Positions 8,313 through 18,514 are shown, numbered from the stretch's first letter. The stretch: DNA of 30,251 bases from Chrysophaeum taylorii (GCA_029834535.1 JAQMWT010000401.1:1-30251), one strand, 5' to 3'. Program-made: numbers and translations. The notes: generated by a model not told the origin, from the sequence alone.

Positions 8313-10560
8313 CCTTATGAAGAGGGACTTCAGTACGTGCCTTAAAGTGAGTTCCGATGTAGCCAGAATAACCATAGAAAGCGTGGCTGACGTGAGTCGC
8401 AACAGGTATTGTCGGAGGTGGAAAACAAATGCGCCCTCGTAATTCTAGCTTGGTAAAATCTTCGAATTGCCGGTGAGGCGGCGAGACCGTGGTTGCGGAA
8501 CGAGCGCAGAACCGGGTGGCGGTCGGAGGGGGCGCGTAAGCGATGACTGGATACGCAGTGTTGTGCTTAACCTGAAACAAAAGATGTTCGGGTATCGTAC
8601 TGTGAGACGAGCGATCGTGCATCTTAGTTGACCTTGAGCGTGCCGTAAGGATGGCGCTATGTGCGTAGTCTAACGCGAGAGAGGTGACGAGCGTGTCGTC
8701 GCGAGTGCGCAAGAGCCTGTGCGGTGTCTGGGCTGTTGTCGGAATATGACGTATAACGTCATACGAGGCTATGGGAGCTGAATCGGACGTGATGGGGCTG
8801 GCTAACAGTGCGGGGAGCTGCATGTCGGGGGTGGCGCTCAGAGATGAGGGTGGAGAGCAGTCCACATCGATCTTGGTTTCCGTATATGGCGATCCCATGA
8901 GCGTAAACATATGACATGAAGGAAATGCTTGTGTCCCAAACGAGAATGCGAGTATGGTCGCATGGGATGGTTGCATCTTGTCTCTGTTGCACTCGCGAGC
9001 TATGAAAGAAACCAGTTGAAAACCGTGAGCATATGGGTGGCGTCTGGTGGCCAAGGTTCCTGTGGGGTAGGCGGAGTTGGATCCAAAATAGGGTTCCTGC
9101 TCGGAGATGACTTAATCCTTGCGATGAGTGCGTGCTCGAGATCAAAGTCGTCCAAGAGACGACATGAAGTGATCGCTACGGAGCGATGCATCGACATTGT
9201 ATCAGGGGAGATCGAGGCGGTGCAGTGATCTGCCTGTCTTAGGTAGCCGTGCTGGTAAGATTCCAGCGGGTGCGCATAACTCTGGCGAGTGCTGACATTG
9301 GCGAGTACCTGATCTGTAGTCGTGTAGGGAAGCGAGGTCATCTGCGCTGACGCGGATTGCGGCAGTAGGGGTGGATCAGGCGCCTGGGAGGTTGGAAGGT
9401 GGCCTTTGTCTTCCAGAGGCGAAGAGAGCGGACGTAGCTGTAGCTTTATATCGTCGTGATCGGATAGGCGCAATACGCTAGTGCGCGCAATCGCGGTGCG
9501 CTTACCTATATCTGCATGATGTGCCTGTGCGTCCTGCAGTGGTGCTTCTGCGAGCGGGACATGTCTGAAAGACTGATCAATCGGATGGGGTGCATCAGCT
9601 GTGAGCGAGACAGGAGCCTGTAGCAGTGCAAGGTCGAGTGAGTGAACGTATGCTTGGTCAAGTGACTGAACGTTGGATCTGGGCATCGTCTTCTTAGTCT
9701 GGAGCAGTGTAATGCAGTGGGTGTGCTTTGCCTCGTCTGCTACATCAATGGACTGACTGGTGTAGCTTGCCGTTGTGGTCTTGTCTGTCGTCTTTTCGTC
9801 CATGACAGACTGCGAAATAGTAGTCGCTGCTGTGTGCGAGACGAGAAGTAGCTGTTGAGGAATAGCGATGTGAAGCAAATGCTTACATTATAATTGGCTG
9901 GCAGTTTCGGTGGATGGGAAGTTCCAGAGACATGGTTGCGTAGCGTCAGAAGTCTTGACATTGGAGATTGCCATGAAGTGACTCGTAAGTTCAAAGTCAG
10001 ACGTCGGGAAATGCGTCGAAAGACCTGTGAGGTCACCAATTGAAATACGCCCTCGTAAGGCGTGCGCGGCTAGGTGTGGGCGCGAGCGGCCTATGTTGGT
10101 GATCGGAAGGTCGTAAGACACATGGCGGCGCGGAGCGTCTGTGGAAAAGACAAGTGTCTTGATGTTAAAGGCGGTGACGCGGAGAGCATCGAGAAGCGGG
10201 TCGTGCTCAGAGAGCAAGATCGCGTAGTGCGAGCGGTCCGATATCAATACCAAAAGAGGTGTGGTGGGCAGCTGACCTGTCTGTGAGTGATCGCGGATGG
10301 GTGCTTTAGCTGAGGAGACTGCGAGTGATTGCGGATGGGTGCGTTAGCCGAGGGGCCGTTGGCGAGAATACCCGGCCTGGAACACGTGGGGTCCAGTGCG
10401 GGAGATCGTCAGGTGAGATCTCGAGAGGAGAGTGCGAGTCCTCTGGAGTCGTAGTGCTGAAAGGTAGCGGAACCGAGGATGATGGAAGGGTCAGGCATGC
10501 TGGGTGCATCCTCAACGACGGAAGTGCGGTGATCGGAGCGGCGAGTGCCAGAGTGACCAG
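8287..10560 (-). pseudogene. Copy B polyprotein, C-terminal part, broken
   Basis: The minus-strand reading continues copy B after a ~1.13 kb deletion relative to copy A. The open pieces are 9888-10253, 9000-9878 (292 codons) and 8287-9054 (255 codons), in different frames, so at least two frameshifts separate them. Shared blocks with copy A include LRGRISIGDLTGLS and the HPLESYQHGYLRQ segment. The last piece (8287-9054) lies beyond the left edge of copy A's sequence and ends in or at the LTR-like block with a Tyr-rich tail (AFYGYSGYIGTHF). No catalytic motif is recognised. It was probably part of one long Pro/Ser/His-rich polyprotein. Confidence 0.4.
8745..8763. other. 19-bp perfect palindrome with paired TGACGT half-sites
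   Basis: TATGACGT and ACGTCATA are separated by three bases. TGACGT is the half-site of CRE/bZIP binding sites. It lies inside a decayed coding region, so it may be chance. Confidence 0.25.
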
Positions 10561-10639
10561 GGTTGCTCATAGTGTATGTCCATCGGCGAGGCGAGGCTGC
10601 TACCTGGGCCGTTGTGCCCAAAGAGAGAAGGAGCCCTAG

Positions 10640-12455
10640 TGCATACCGTGGCAGCGTGATGGTAGTCGTGATCATCGGGGATATAGGCTGTCTGTTGCCA
10701 ATTCCGAAGTTGTCGACTCGTCATCTTCGGACTCTTGTTTCTTGGTGTAACTTTGCACGTGGAGAACGTCGAGGGTACGGTCGCCGGTGTTGGATGTGCG
10801 CCCTCGCAACTCGAACGCGGGGATGTGCTCGAACTGGCATGAACCAGATGGCCAAGGAGGCGGGCGGGTGCAAAGATGGACAGGAGGTGCCATAGAGGCG
10901 AAGAAAGACAAGGCATAGGAGGAGGTGCCAGAGCTGGCGGGGGTTTGAGGACAGAAAAGCGGGGCGGGCGGTGAACCAGGAGAACCGGGTTCGGGGCATC
11001 CGTGGGGATGGTGGTGGCATGCGGGTAGAAGCGTAAGAGAGGCATCGGAGAAGGTGGGTCCGGAAGGGGGTGAAGGTAGGTAAGGGGTAGAGAAGGGAGG
11101 TGGAATATGCAAAGCAGCATCTGAGATGGAGTTGGTGCTGTCTAAGGAGGCAAGAATGGTATGGAGGACGGCGTGGGTTTCGGAGTGGGAGTGGCGGATG
11201 TCAGCGTGGGCATTTTCAAGTGCCTTGAGCTGGGTGTCCTTAAGGTGGAGTTCAGCGTGGGTGGTGACCAGTTCGTCGGCTTGGATGGCGAGCTTGGCGG
11301 CGGGGGCTAAAGCAGCGTCCGTTATGGTGAGTGTAGTGGTGGCGGAGACCGAAGCGCGGTCCTTGAGGGTGAGCGTTGCAGTGGTTGCGGCTAACTCGGC
11401 GGTTTGGGAGTCGAGTGCAACTTGTGTGGCGGCCAACTCTTGTTGGAGCGCGGACGAAGGCGCATGGGAATTTGGAAGGGTGAGGTGGGGGGATGCTGGC
11501 GTGGTGACTAGAGACGGGTCGTAGCCGTGGAGTGCTTAATCACGCGGGTGGAGGTGGAAATCGGGGGGACGGCGACTTTCGAAGGATGATGGAGATCGGG
11601 CAGGAGGGTCCGATGGTGGGGTGGCAGGAGCTTGAGCCGCGGAAGGGGCTTGGTTAGGAATGAAGGTGCCGGGGCCGTCGTGGCCGTAGGTGGCATGGTC
11701 TTGTGGAAAGGAGTTGGTGTCGTGGCGAGTGGGTCGAAGAGGGTGCTGGATGACTTGCGAATATGGGGAGGAGGGAGTCGCCGAAAGTGGGGAGTAATGC
11801 TCCAGGGAAGGAGGTAGTGGCTCCGGTGGAGTAGGTGGAGTGAAGGGGGGAATGAAGGGTGGTTTTGGTGGTGAAGTATTCGACATCGTTGACGCGATAT
11901 TCGAACAAGGTGGAGTGTCTTCGTGAAGATGGGGTGTTCCAAGGTTTGGAGTAACATGGGCTATGCCAGGGTCTGGAGTGACGGCGGTGGAGGCCGAGAC
12001 TTTGACGTGGAGGGTTTGACATCCGGCGGGGTGGACGGCAGAAAGTGGTTGTCGTCCATGTTCGAGAACGTGCTCGACAGCAGGAGGGGGTGTGACCATC
12101 GAGGTGATCGGGTCTTGGGTCACAACTTCCAACGGAGTATGCTCGAGTGGGGTTGCCGTAAGAACAGCTGGTGTGGTGTCTTGTCCAAGTTGCTCGTCTT
12201 GGTCGAGTGACCCGTACATGGCTTCGTATTTTGCGGCGAGCTTGTCGACGGTAGATTGGTGGGCAGCGAATTTAGCTTATTGTGTGGCGTGCCAGGCATT
12301 GAGATCGTCGAGCGGAGCTTGTAGGTCGTCGAGCTGAGCTTTGATATCATCGGTCTCATGCTTGATCTATTGCTGGATCCAGAGAACATATTCTGTTTTG
12401 TGGCGAATTGCTTCGCCAATTCCAGACTCGTGACGTTGGGGTCGTGTGTCGCCAT
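10640..12455 (-). pseudogene. Copy B polyprotein, N-terminal part (coiled coil), broken
   Basis: The start is the ATG at 12453-12455 (MATHDPNVTSLELAKQFATKQ), conserved with copy A. A short coiled-coil-like stretch follows (IKHETDDIKAQLDDLQAPLDDL), here interrupted by a TAG and a TAA. It leads into the same Pro-rich region as copy A, a single 53-residue DHATYG unit ending at a TAA (11536), and the Ala/Thr/Leu coiled coil (10672-11436 frame). Copy A has Tyr (TAC) at the position of the TAA, so the stop is a decay mutation. Copy B then reads in frame into ELRGRTSNTGDRT, which shows that the frame change in copy A is a lesion. Function unknown; Gag-like by position only. Confidence 0.45.
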
Positions 12456-12473
12456 GTTGTTGGGGTTGCGTTT

Positions 12474-12838
12474 TGTAAGTTGCTTTCTCACTTTTTCACC
12501 AGTAGCAAGCGATGAGACTTGACTACGGTCTTGGGAGCTTCATGAACTTCCGGAGATTGCTCGACCTGGAAATCCTCTGCCTTTGTCCGCGACGTCGAAC
12601 AAAGTCGATGTATTTCGGGGACGTTTCTCTACCAGTACCGGCCTGGGCCTATACCTAGAGAACAGGAAAATCACTGTGCCTCTGGTAGAGAATGATGGCA
12701 GTGGTAGTGCTGCCCTCTAACGTCCTGTCTCTAATCAAAGGGCAGCACGGTGATCGACACAGCGATCCTTGGTTATTTGGGTGTGTGCGTGTGTTAAGAG
12801 TAATCCTAAAAAGGAATTTTCTATCTCTAGGCCCAGTC
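12474..12838 (-). repeat. LTR-like block upstream of copy B
   Basis: This is the second copy of the block at 7940-8312 and lies upstream of the copy B start codon. It keeps the 10-bp inverted repeat (12626-12635 / 12682-12691) and the CTCTGGTAGAGAATG(A/G)TGG segment followed by a hairpin, but lacks the G12 run. Homology ends near TATCTCTAG at about 12832. Confidence 0.5.
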
Positions 12839-13051
12839 CGGTATCGGTAGAGTAAACCGTCCTCCGATCAAGGTCGAACTTCGTTTGACGTACCGGACAA
12901 AGACCTGGATTTTCAGACGTTGCCTCTGAAGTTCCACCGGATTTCCAGCTGAGTTCTACTCTCCGAAGTTCCGGAGACGATAGTCGAGTCTAGACAACTT
13001 GCAAACGGTGTGTGAAACAACAAGAGGACGAGAAAGCAAACCCCGACAAAG
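12839..13051 (+). other. Leader/flank of the Gag-PR-MTase element
   Basis: 213 bases lie between the copy B LTR-like block and the gag ATG at 13052. They include a short hairpin (TCTCCG, 6-base loop, CGGAGA; 12960-12977) and a GAAGTTCC word repeated nearby. No LTR of the downstream element can be recognised because no second copy is in the window. It may be a truncated LTR or leader. Confidence 0.3.
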
Positions 13052-15210
13052 ATGGGTTCTCGCAGTCAACAAGACGACATGAGACAAGAGATGAGAGCTC
13101 TGCATGATCAATACACTGCACAACTTTCAGCTCAAGCAGCCGCTCACGAAGCCGAAATGTCAGACCTACGCAAAATGTTGCAGCAGGCCACTGGACATTC
13201 CCCAACTCCTACCGTCGCCGCAGCGAACCCTCCTCCCATTCCGGCCCCACAAGATGCCTATACTAAGTCCAAGCCCACTACCTTCACTGACCCCCCTAGC
13301 TCTGTCCTCAAGCCGATGGATGGCGCTCAAGTCACGCCTCCGATGCTGTCTTACCACGTTTGGTAGCTCTTTACCGAGCACCTCATGCCAGAGACCGGCA
13401 TCACCCAATACTTCCTTAAGAACCTATTCGCGTGGGCATCTGTTCTGGGCGGTTCCAACGACCTCGCCGAAGCTCTACTCGGCTACTTCATCGCCGAGTA
13501 CCACAAAGATCCACACCTTCACGCCACTGCCGGTAACCCCCCAGACTTTGCAGGTCACCTGGTCTACCACCAGGGCGTCTAACGCACGTTCAGCCGAGAC
13601 TTTTACCAAAACGCATATAAAGTCAAGCTCGAGGAACTCGAGGAACAAGAAAAGGATCCAAGCAACAAGTCGCTAGGCAAGCTCTATCCCATCACGCAAC
13701 CGCATCTGAAGGATAAAGAAGCCGAGTTCATCCTAAACCTCCGCGAGACCGTGCACCCTCGGTTCCGCCGTTTCCTGCACGCCGGCCGCGATTCCGTCGA
13801 GCATCCTGCCTACGACGAAATCGACAAGCTCGGTTCGACTCACCCCATAGGTCTCGAGTTTGTTCACCAAGTTCGCATCGCGCTCGATAAGCACACTGGA
13901 CAAAACCACGTCCACCATGCCCACTACGTGTTCAACTCCTACCTGGAAACTCCATTCAATCCGGAGTACCACGAGCCCGCTCACTACAACGACTATATGC
14001 TTCGTGTCCAACAGCAGCTTTGTCAAATTACCGACGATCCTTCGCTCCAATTCCGCGACAACACCATCCTAAAGGAGACACACAAGATACTCCGTTTCAA
14101 GTACCCCGCTACTCTCCTTGATTCGCGCGCCCCACTCACATCAAGGGTATCGCCCGTCTCGCCAGCTGCCTTCGCACAACTCATGACTCGCAACTTCTCG
14201 ATGAAGACAATGCCGCAATTCATCACCTGCCCAAGCTGATTGCCCGCATCACCGTCATATCGACGTTTGAGCGCAAATACTGGGCTCACCTTAAGCCCCA
14301 CTCAAGCCTCAACGTTGAGCCTCTTCGCTTCGTCACGGACTTCGGCCGTCTGCCCACTAAGGACCACCGTCGTGTCCGTCCTCGACGCCTTGCCCTTCCC
14401 CGTACAGAAGATGATGATGACGCTTCACCTCCCGAGGATGATATTCCTCATGATGAAGATGAAGACCCACCCGACGACGCCGACCTTGTCGACGCCTTCA
14501 TCACTGAAGCCCAACTCGACCGAAATGAGGATCAACCCCCCATCCAGCACCTTCGCGCTTATCGCAAAAAGCAACAATCTCGCCACACGAACAAGCCCAA
14601 CAACCCCCCCAATCCTCGTTCACCGTCGTACTACGACATCAATGACAGTCCTAAGCCCAAAGCCACACCAACCACCCCCACCCTGCCCAAAGCAAATCCT
14701 CGTGTTCCTCCCGTCACTCCTGACAAACGCGAACATCCGCACCTCCGCAAGGTCACCTTTCCCACGCATACTCATACTCCCAAACAGCATACCCCTGAAC
14801 AACGGGTCAAGGTACCTCTTCGTGACGTTCGCCGCATGCTGCAGACCATGCGCAATCTCTGCGAGGCCGGCAAGCGCAACACTCACAATAAAGATCACGT
14901 GGCCCGCCTCACCAAAACCATTACGACTATCTCCGACGAGATTCTTCTCTCTGAGGCAGATCACGACGCCGCCGAGCTTCTCCAGCTTCCCTCCGCCGAC
15001 CAACCGCCGGATGATTCAGCTGCCGGGGGGGTTGTAGACGACGGCTCTGAGGATCCTCAAGTCTATCTCATATACGAAAATCCTGGTCAACTCGGTCTAT
15101 ACGATGACCAAGTTCCCGAATCCGATCAACCTCAAGATTCAATGCAGGATTACGTCCAACGTCATCAAGACTATATCCGGGCTCTCCACCAGAGCCAGCT
15201 TTTTCGGTAA
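13052..15210 (+). pseudogene. Gag-like protein of the MTase-bearing element, broken
   Basis: Starts ATG at 13052 (MGSRSQQDDMRQEM), with an N-terminal coiled coil over about 45 residues and then a Pro-rich linker. The frame holds to about 14130 apart from a TAG at 13364-13366 and a TAA near 13580, over a globular stretch (for example FAWASVLGGSNDLAEALLGY). Near 14130 it shifts to the next frame and stays open to 15210. That part has a very acidic Asp/Glu segment (14400-14500, EDDDDASPPEDD), a basic Pro-rich segment, and a helix rich in Arg/Lys (LRDVRRMLQTMRNL) near 14820-14900. No CCHC knuckle is seen. By position before a retropepsin-like domain it should be Gag. The decay is two stops and one frameshift. 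Confidence 0.5.
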
Positions 15211-15302
15211 TGGTGCCGACGACGCCTGTGTCGACAACCCAGAACTGAAGAATCAGGCACGACGTCTATCGATGGATAAATTCCCAACATCCTCGACAAT
15301 TT

Positions 15303-15758
15303 CTTCCACAGTCGCGAGTTTTAATTATATCCACGGTCTTCACTCCGGGTCAGTCTCGTATGAAGACTCACACTCTGCGTGGATGCAATGGACCCGGCAC
15401 CGAACTCTCGTTGCTTGACGGGGGCGCTTCATTTTGCTTCACTCGTACATCAAAGGATTTTGTCCCCGAGGCTATACGTCGCACCCCCGAACATAACAGA
15501 CGGATGGGCCGCGGGACTCTTACCAGCAGCTTCATCGGCATCAAGCCGTTGTATCTGCAGGCAGCAGGTCTCCCGCCCACTGGCGCCAAAGGCACCACCG
15601 CATATGTGTTGTATTAGGTTTTCCTCGTTGTCCCAGGTTTTCGACGAGGCTTACAGGTAATAGCCACATCACAGCTAAGGGCGCTCAACGTACAGGCAAC
15701 GGACCCGCCGCTCCCGCACTCGCCCTATCTTTATGAGCTTCTGATGGACTCCACTTGA
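15303..15758 (+). pseudogene. Retropepsin-like aspartic protease domain, broken
   Basis: The reading TELSLLDGGASFCF matches the retropepsin pattern (hydrophobic-hydrophobic-D-[ST]-G-A-S). A flap-like GxGT segment (MGRGTLTSSFIG), an AGLPPTGAKGTT segment and AYVLY follow, the last resembling the dVLYvPg end of LTR-element proteases; VPGFRRG does follow after a TAG (15615-15617). The catalytic triad is D-G-G instead of D-[ST]-G (15417-15425), so the enzyme is probably inactive. The frame ends at a TGA (15756-15758). This domain would process the polyprotein. It follows gag, out of frame with it. Confidence 0.55.
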
Positions 15759-15822
15759 GATCCCCATGACTACAACTCCCTTATAGGGACGACTGCTGTA
15801 GTTATCGCTCGTAGGCAATCCA

Positions 15823-16330
15823 GTGGTCTACTGTCACTGCTATCTCATCCGAACAACTGCTTTCAGCCGCGTGGTCAGCTTCCACACTCGCCGTGACACG
15901 CCTCTCGAGGATGAACTCGCAAACATCACTTTAAAGGTTGCCAAGGCTCGCTCGCAGTCTCATTCGCTGGATTTCGCAAAGTTACAAACTCACTCAGCCT
16001 TTCTGGCTGAATCGTGCCGCCTACCCAGCCCCTACTTGGAGTCTGCACTCACTGGCAACGCGGACCTCTGCGTCTCAACGCAACCACCCCCACTGCACGT
16101 CGTCATCATTGCAGGTGGCCTCCATCAAGAAGGCTTCGCATCTTTTCGCGAACGATTTGACCACCGCATTGTTGTTGTGGCCACCTGCGAAATCAACCCT
16201 ATTCTCTTTGCTCGTGCACAACGCCTGTTCCCAGACGCACAACAACATTTCGGTGATCTCCGGTAAGTCAATGCTGCTCTCCAGACTGGTAAAGTCCGCA
16301 TGCCGAGAGCCATGCCGTGCTTCTCATCAA
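15823..16330 (+). pseudogene. C5-cytosine DNA methyltransferase-like domain, truncated
   Basis: The frame 15823-16266 ends in a segment that reads like the start of a C5-cytosine methyltransferase. HVVIIAGGLHQEGF corresponds to AdoMet-binding motif I (usually FAGxGGxxxGF; one residue seems to be missing). VVVATCEINP corresponds to motif II with its Glu, then LFPDAQ, then FGDLR for motif III. A TAA follows directly, within CGGTAAGT, and the same frame continues VNAALQTGKV ... MPC before being lost at the copia-family junction. The PC motif region (motif IV, catalytic Cys) may be the MPC near 16312, but this is uncertain. Retroelement-encoded cytosine methyltransferases have been reported in some eukaryotes. 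The family call is by motif only. Confidence 0.5.
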
Positions 16331-16379
16331 ATGATGATAGCGAGGTCTGATCGACATCCCTTGTGGTTTCGGCTTGTGG

Positions 16380-17187
16380 TGGTTGGTTGATGGCTGATTG
16401 GAACTGTGAAGATAGCGAGGACAGTAACGCTGGTGGTAACGCCGAGATGGCGGAAGCAGTAAAGAAGTTAGGCACAGTATCAGAGGGATTACCCTGTGTG
16501 TTGGAGGCATTCTCGATATCTGTAGTAGGAGGAGTTGCCGTTGGGGTGGGAGCAGTAGCAACAGTATGATGTTGTGGCTCCACGTAGTTTAACGACTTTT
16601 CGGTCGAGGATAGATGAACGTCTACATCATAAATGATGTCTTCTGCGAACATGAGTTGTTCGTTTAGGCGAAGTAAGTCACTATTGTCCTCAGTAGATGT
16701 TGTTGACAGAATATCAGCGGATTGCAACAGAGTCTCAAATAACTTGGTGATGTTCTGTTTGTTGTAGCTGAGCCGTGATATCATTATCTGTCACATGCTT
16801 CGTAAGTTCACTACACTGCTCTTGCAGTGTATTTAAGGTGTGCTTCGTTCGGTCCAATATTCATGTTAGATCGAGAGGACCTGTCGAAAGTGCGAGGGTA
16901 AATTGGACGGTCATGGGACTGTCCAGCAGTTTTCTTGGTGACATAAGAATCACCAGAACGATAATACGATAGGTCGCTGCGAGAGAAAGGCTGGCGAGCA
17001 TCGTTAGAGTTACGCAAGCGTCGAGCGTTAAACGTGGAGGATGTTCCAGGTTGAGAAGAAGTAATTGCGGCTTTGGTTGTGGTGTTAAGCCTTCGACGTA
17101 AGGTTGCCAAGAGACAGGGCGTTCTAAGCGTCTTTTGTTCGACCCATTTGATACCACATTATATAAGTCTAATGCGCATGCTAAGAT
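16380..17187 (-). pseudogene. Gag C-terminal part, copia-family copy 1, broken
   Basis: Continuation of copy 1 gag. Immediately after the TAA it reads ILACALDLYNVVSNG, then frameshifts to the ARRLRNSNDARQPFS / DLSYYRSGDSYVT block (Arg/Ser-rich, possibly nucleic-acid binding) shared with copy 2. From 16784 a new frame gives a helical stretch, then STEKSLNY (16585-16605 motif), a Thr/Pro linker and another helix (ALLSSLSSQFQSAIN) before the junction with the methyltransferase element. I see no CCHC zinc knuckle. Confidence 0.45.
16585..16605 (-). repeat. SLNY motif, site 1 (copia copy 1 gag)
   Basis: TAGTTTAACGAC, then TTTT, then CGGTC on the + strand. The minus strand encodes T-E-K-S-L-N-Y in the open frame 16125-16784. 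One of six sites. Confidence 0.8.
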
Positions 17188-18249
17188 TTAGCTAGGGTTG
17201 GTAGGGTGACACAATCGTTCAGCGTCTGGCACAGGCCGAGATGAAGATCGAGTTTCATACATATAACACCAATCTACCCAACCACGATCGTAACGATTGT
17301 TGCTGGTATTATCGGCATAATGCCGATGTATCTCTTCATAAAATTTTATACAAAGAGTACCAAAGTCGAATTGAAGGTCAGTCTCTTCCTGGTTAAGTTG
17401 GTAAGAGATTTGCCTACATGCTAGGACAGCTTCAATAAAGACATGGACATACCAGTTAGGATTACAAACAACAGAGTTAAACTGCTGTTTCAGGTAGGAC
17501 ACATCCGTAGTCGTAACAGTCTCGTGGTGACTAACGGCACTGAGCTTAATGGCTCGAGCCTTGTTGGGTAAATAACTTTTGTTATACACCTCATTTATGG
17601 CTGGCCAGGCTGCAAGTGCTGGTTTTCCAACAGTTTCAAGATTGAAGTAAGTATGCAAGAATGTAGCATACGTATTCTGATAATTGTGCCAGTCAGCAGC
17701 AGTTAACGAAAACATAATAACAGGGGCACGAACACGGGTGTCAAAAGCTAATGCTTTCGGGTGCGCACGATTTAAGATTCGTTCCTCTTCTAAGAAACGG
17801 AGATTGATTTCAGGGCGTAATGCCTTGACTTCATTGTCGTAACAGACAGTAGCTAGCTGAGCTACTTCTGCGTCAGGTAAGTTGGGGAAAGCTTCATTGG
17901 TGAAGTGCCATTCCTGATACTCAGGGGGCAATTCATCAACAGCTAAACGGAGATCAGCTGCCCTATCGGTCTTCCATTCCAGGAAAACGCGATCGAGAGT
18001 TTGATTCCGGAGGATCTCGTAGTCCTTGCATGACCGAGTGTATGCTTCGTACGAGTCGTACTCGAGGAAGGCATCGGCATGACTGGACCGTAATAATTGC
18101 CTGATATGCTTAATTTGCAAGGATACCTTGCGGGTCTGAAGCTGAAATCGATTTCCTTCGTCGAGAAACTCAACTACAGGAGCTTCGAGCTTCAATATGT
18201 CCGCACCTGTGATCGCCTTGGGTGCGGCTCGTGCTGCGTGTTCTGCCAT
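17188..18249 (-). CDS. Gag N-terminal part, copia-family copy 1
   Basis: 353 codons from the ATG at 18247-18249 (MAEHAARAAPKAITG). The frame is open a little further to 18339 but has no earlier ATG. It is mostly helical with no transmembrane segment, as expected of a capsid-type Gag; assignment to Gag rests on position after the LTR and leader and on homology to copy 2. Notable blocks are NYQNTYATFLHTYFN, the RYDRGWVDWCYMYETR segment and the terminal CHPTNPS. It stops at TAA (17188-17190). In copy 2 the aligned position is Ala and the frame continues into the Arg-rich segment, so this stop is probably a lesion. Confidence 0.5.
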   Translation of the reverse strand: MAEHAARAAPKAITGADILKLEAPVVEFLDEGNRFQLQTRKVSLQIKHIRQLLRSSHADAFLEYDSYEAYTRSCKDYEILRNQTLDRVFLEWKTDRAADLRLAVDELPPEYQEWHFTNEAFPNLPDAEVAQLATVCYDNEVKALRPEINLRFLEEERILNRAHPKALAFDTRVRAPVIMFSLTAADWHNYQNTYATFLHTYFNLETVGKPALAAWPAINEVYNKSYLPNKARAIKLSAVSHHETVTTTDVSYLKQQFNSVVCNPNWYVHVFIEAVLACRQISYQLNQEETDLQFDFGTLCIKFYEEIHRHYADNTSNNRYDRGWVDWCYMYETRSSSRPVPDAERLCHPTNPS

Positions 18250-18514
18250 GGCAGTTGACGGGGAACCTGTGGGTTCAGTCACGCAGTTGACACTGTCTAG
18301 ACATTCTAAGGGGGTCTGTCTATCGGTGTCTATGTACACTCATGCGTTATCGATGGAAAATGTATATTTGACAACTGTGCAAGCTGTGAGTCCAGAGTAG
18401 TGCCGCTAAGCGTAGTCACTCATGGCAGCTGGTTATTTTGGTGCTCTCAAGGAGCTTGGTAGGTGCATTGCCATGGAATGTACGAGTGGACGTACCCAAA
18501 ATATTCCATAACAT
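18250..18514 (-). other. Leader between LTR and gag, copia copy 1
   Basis: No gene. Aligns with the leader of copy 2 (20420-20684), including ACACTCATG/C near 18340 and CCCAAAATATTCCA (18497-18510). On the minus strand that last word reads TGGAATATTTTGGG directly next to the LTR, the expected place for a primer-binding site beginning TGG. I could not match it to a tRNA. Confidence 0.3.

Larger units (their letters stand above)
1..12838 (-). mobile_element. Tandem array of two copies (A and B) of an unclassified LTR-like element
   Basis: Copy A (1-8290, continuing left of the window) and copy B (8290-12838) align over most of their length: bases from 1 match bases from 9133, about 929-1200 matches 10063-10330, and 2515-4540 matches 10590-12475. 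They share one ~360 bp non-coding block (7940-8312), repeated at 12474-12838, which gives an LTR-internal-LTR-internal arrangement. Both encode, on the minus strand, a low-complexity Pro/Ser/Thr/His-rich protein with a coiled coil. I found no reverse transcriptase, integrase or RNase H motif. That fits a non-autonomous (LARD-like) retrotransposon family, but a tandemly duplicated host locus is not excluded. Copy A has a ~1.13 kb segment (about 1380-2512) that copy B lacks, and carries a 3.37 kb DNA transposon insertion. Confidence 0.5.
13052..16330 (+). mobile_element. Decayed retroelement: Gag, retropepsin-like, C5-methyltransferase-like
   Basis: This plus-strand block has the order Gag-like ORF, aspartic-protease-like domain and cytosine methyltransferase-like domain. 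It is flanked by a copy B LTR-like block on the left and by a minus-strand copia-family copy on the right, which begins at about 16290-16385. No reverse transcriptase or integrase is present, presumably lost at the right junction. The reading frame changes near 14130, between 15210 and 15303, and near 15800, and there are several in-frame stops. Classification (gypsy-like or other) cannot be made without the RT. Confidence 0.5.
16290..18249 (-). mobile_element. Copia-family gag-only copy 1 (3' end truncated)
   Basis: This is the internal region of a Ty1/copia-family copy in minus orientation, with its upstream LTR at about 18515-19085. It carries gag only. The sequence then meets the plus-strand methyltransferase-bearing element somewhere between 16262 and 16385, so pol and the 3' LTR are missing. 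It is homologous to copy 2 (19086-20506) over the start and the RLRNS-DA-QPFS-DLSYYRSGDSYVT block. Confidence 0.5.

Noticed and set aside
18497..18510. TGGAATATTTTGGG (minus strand) as a defined tRNA primer-binding site
   Set aside because: It begins with TGG and lies next to the LTR, but I could not match it to any tRNA 3' end, so it is mentioned only in the leader entry.
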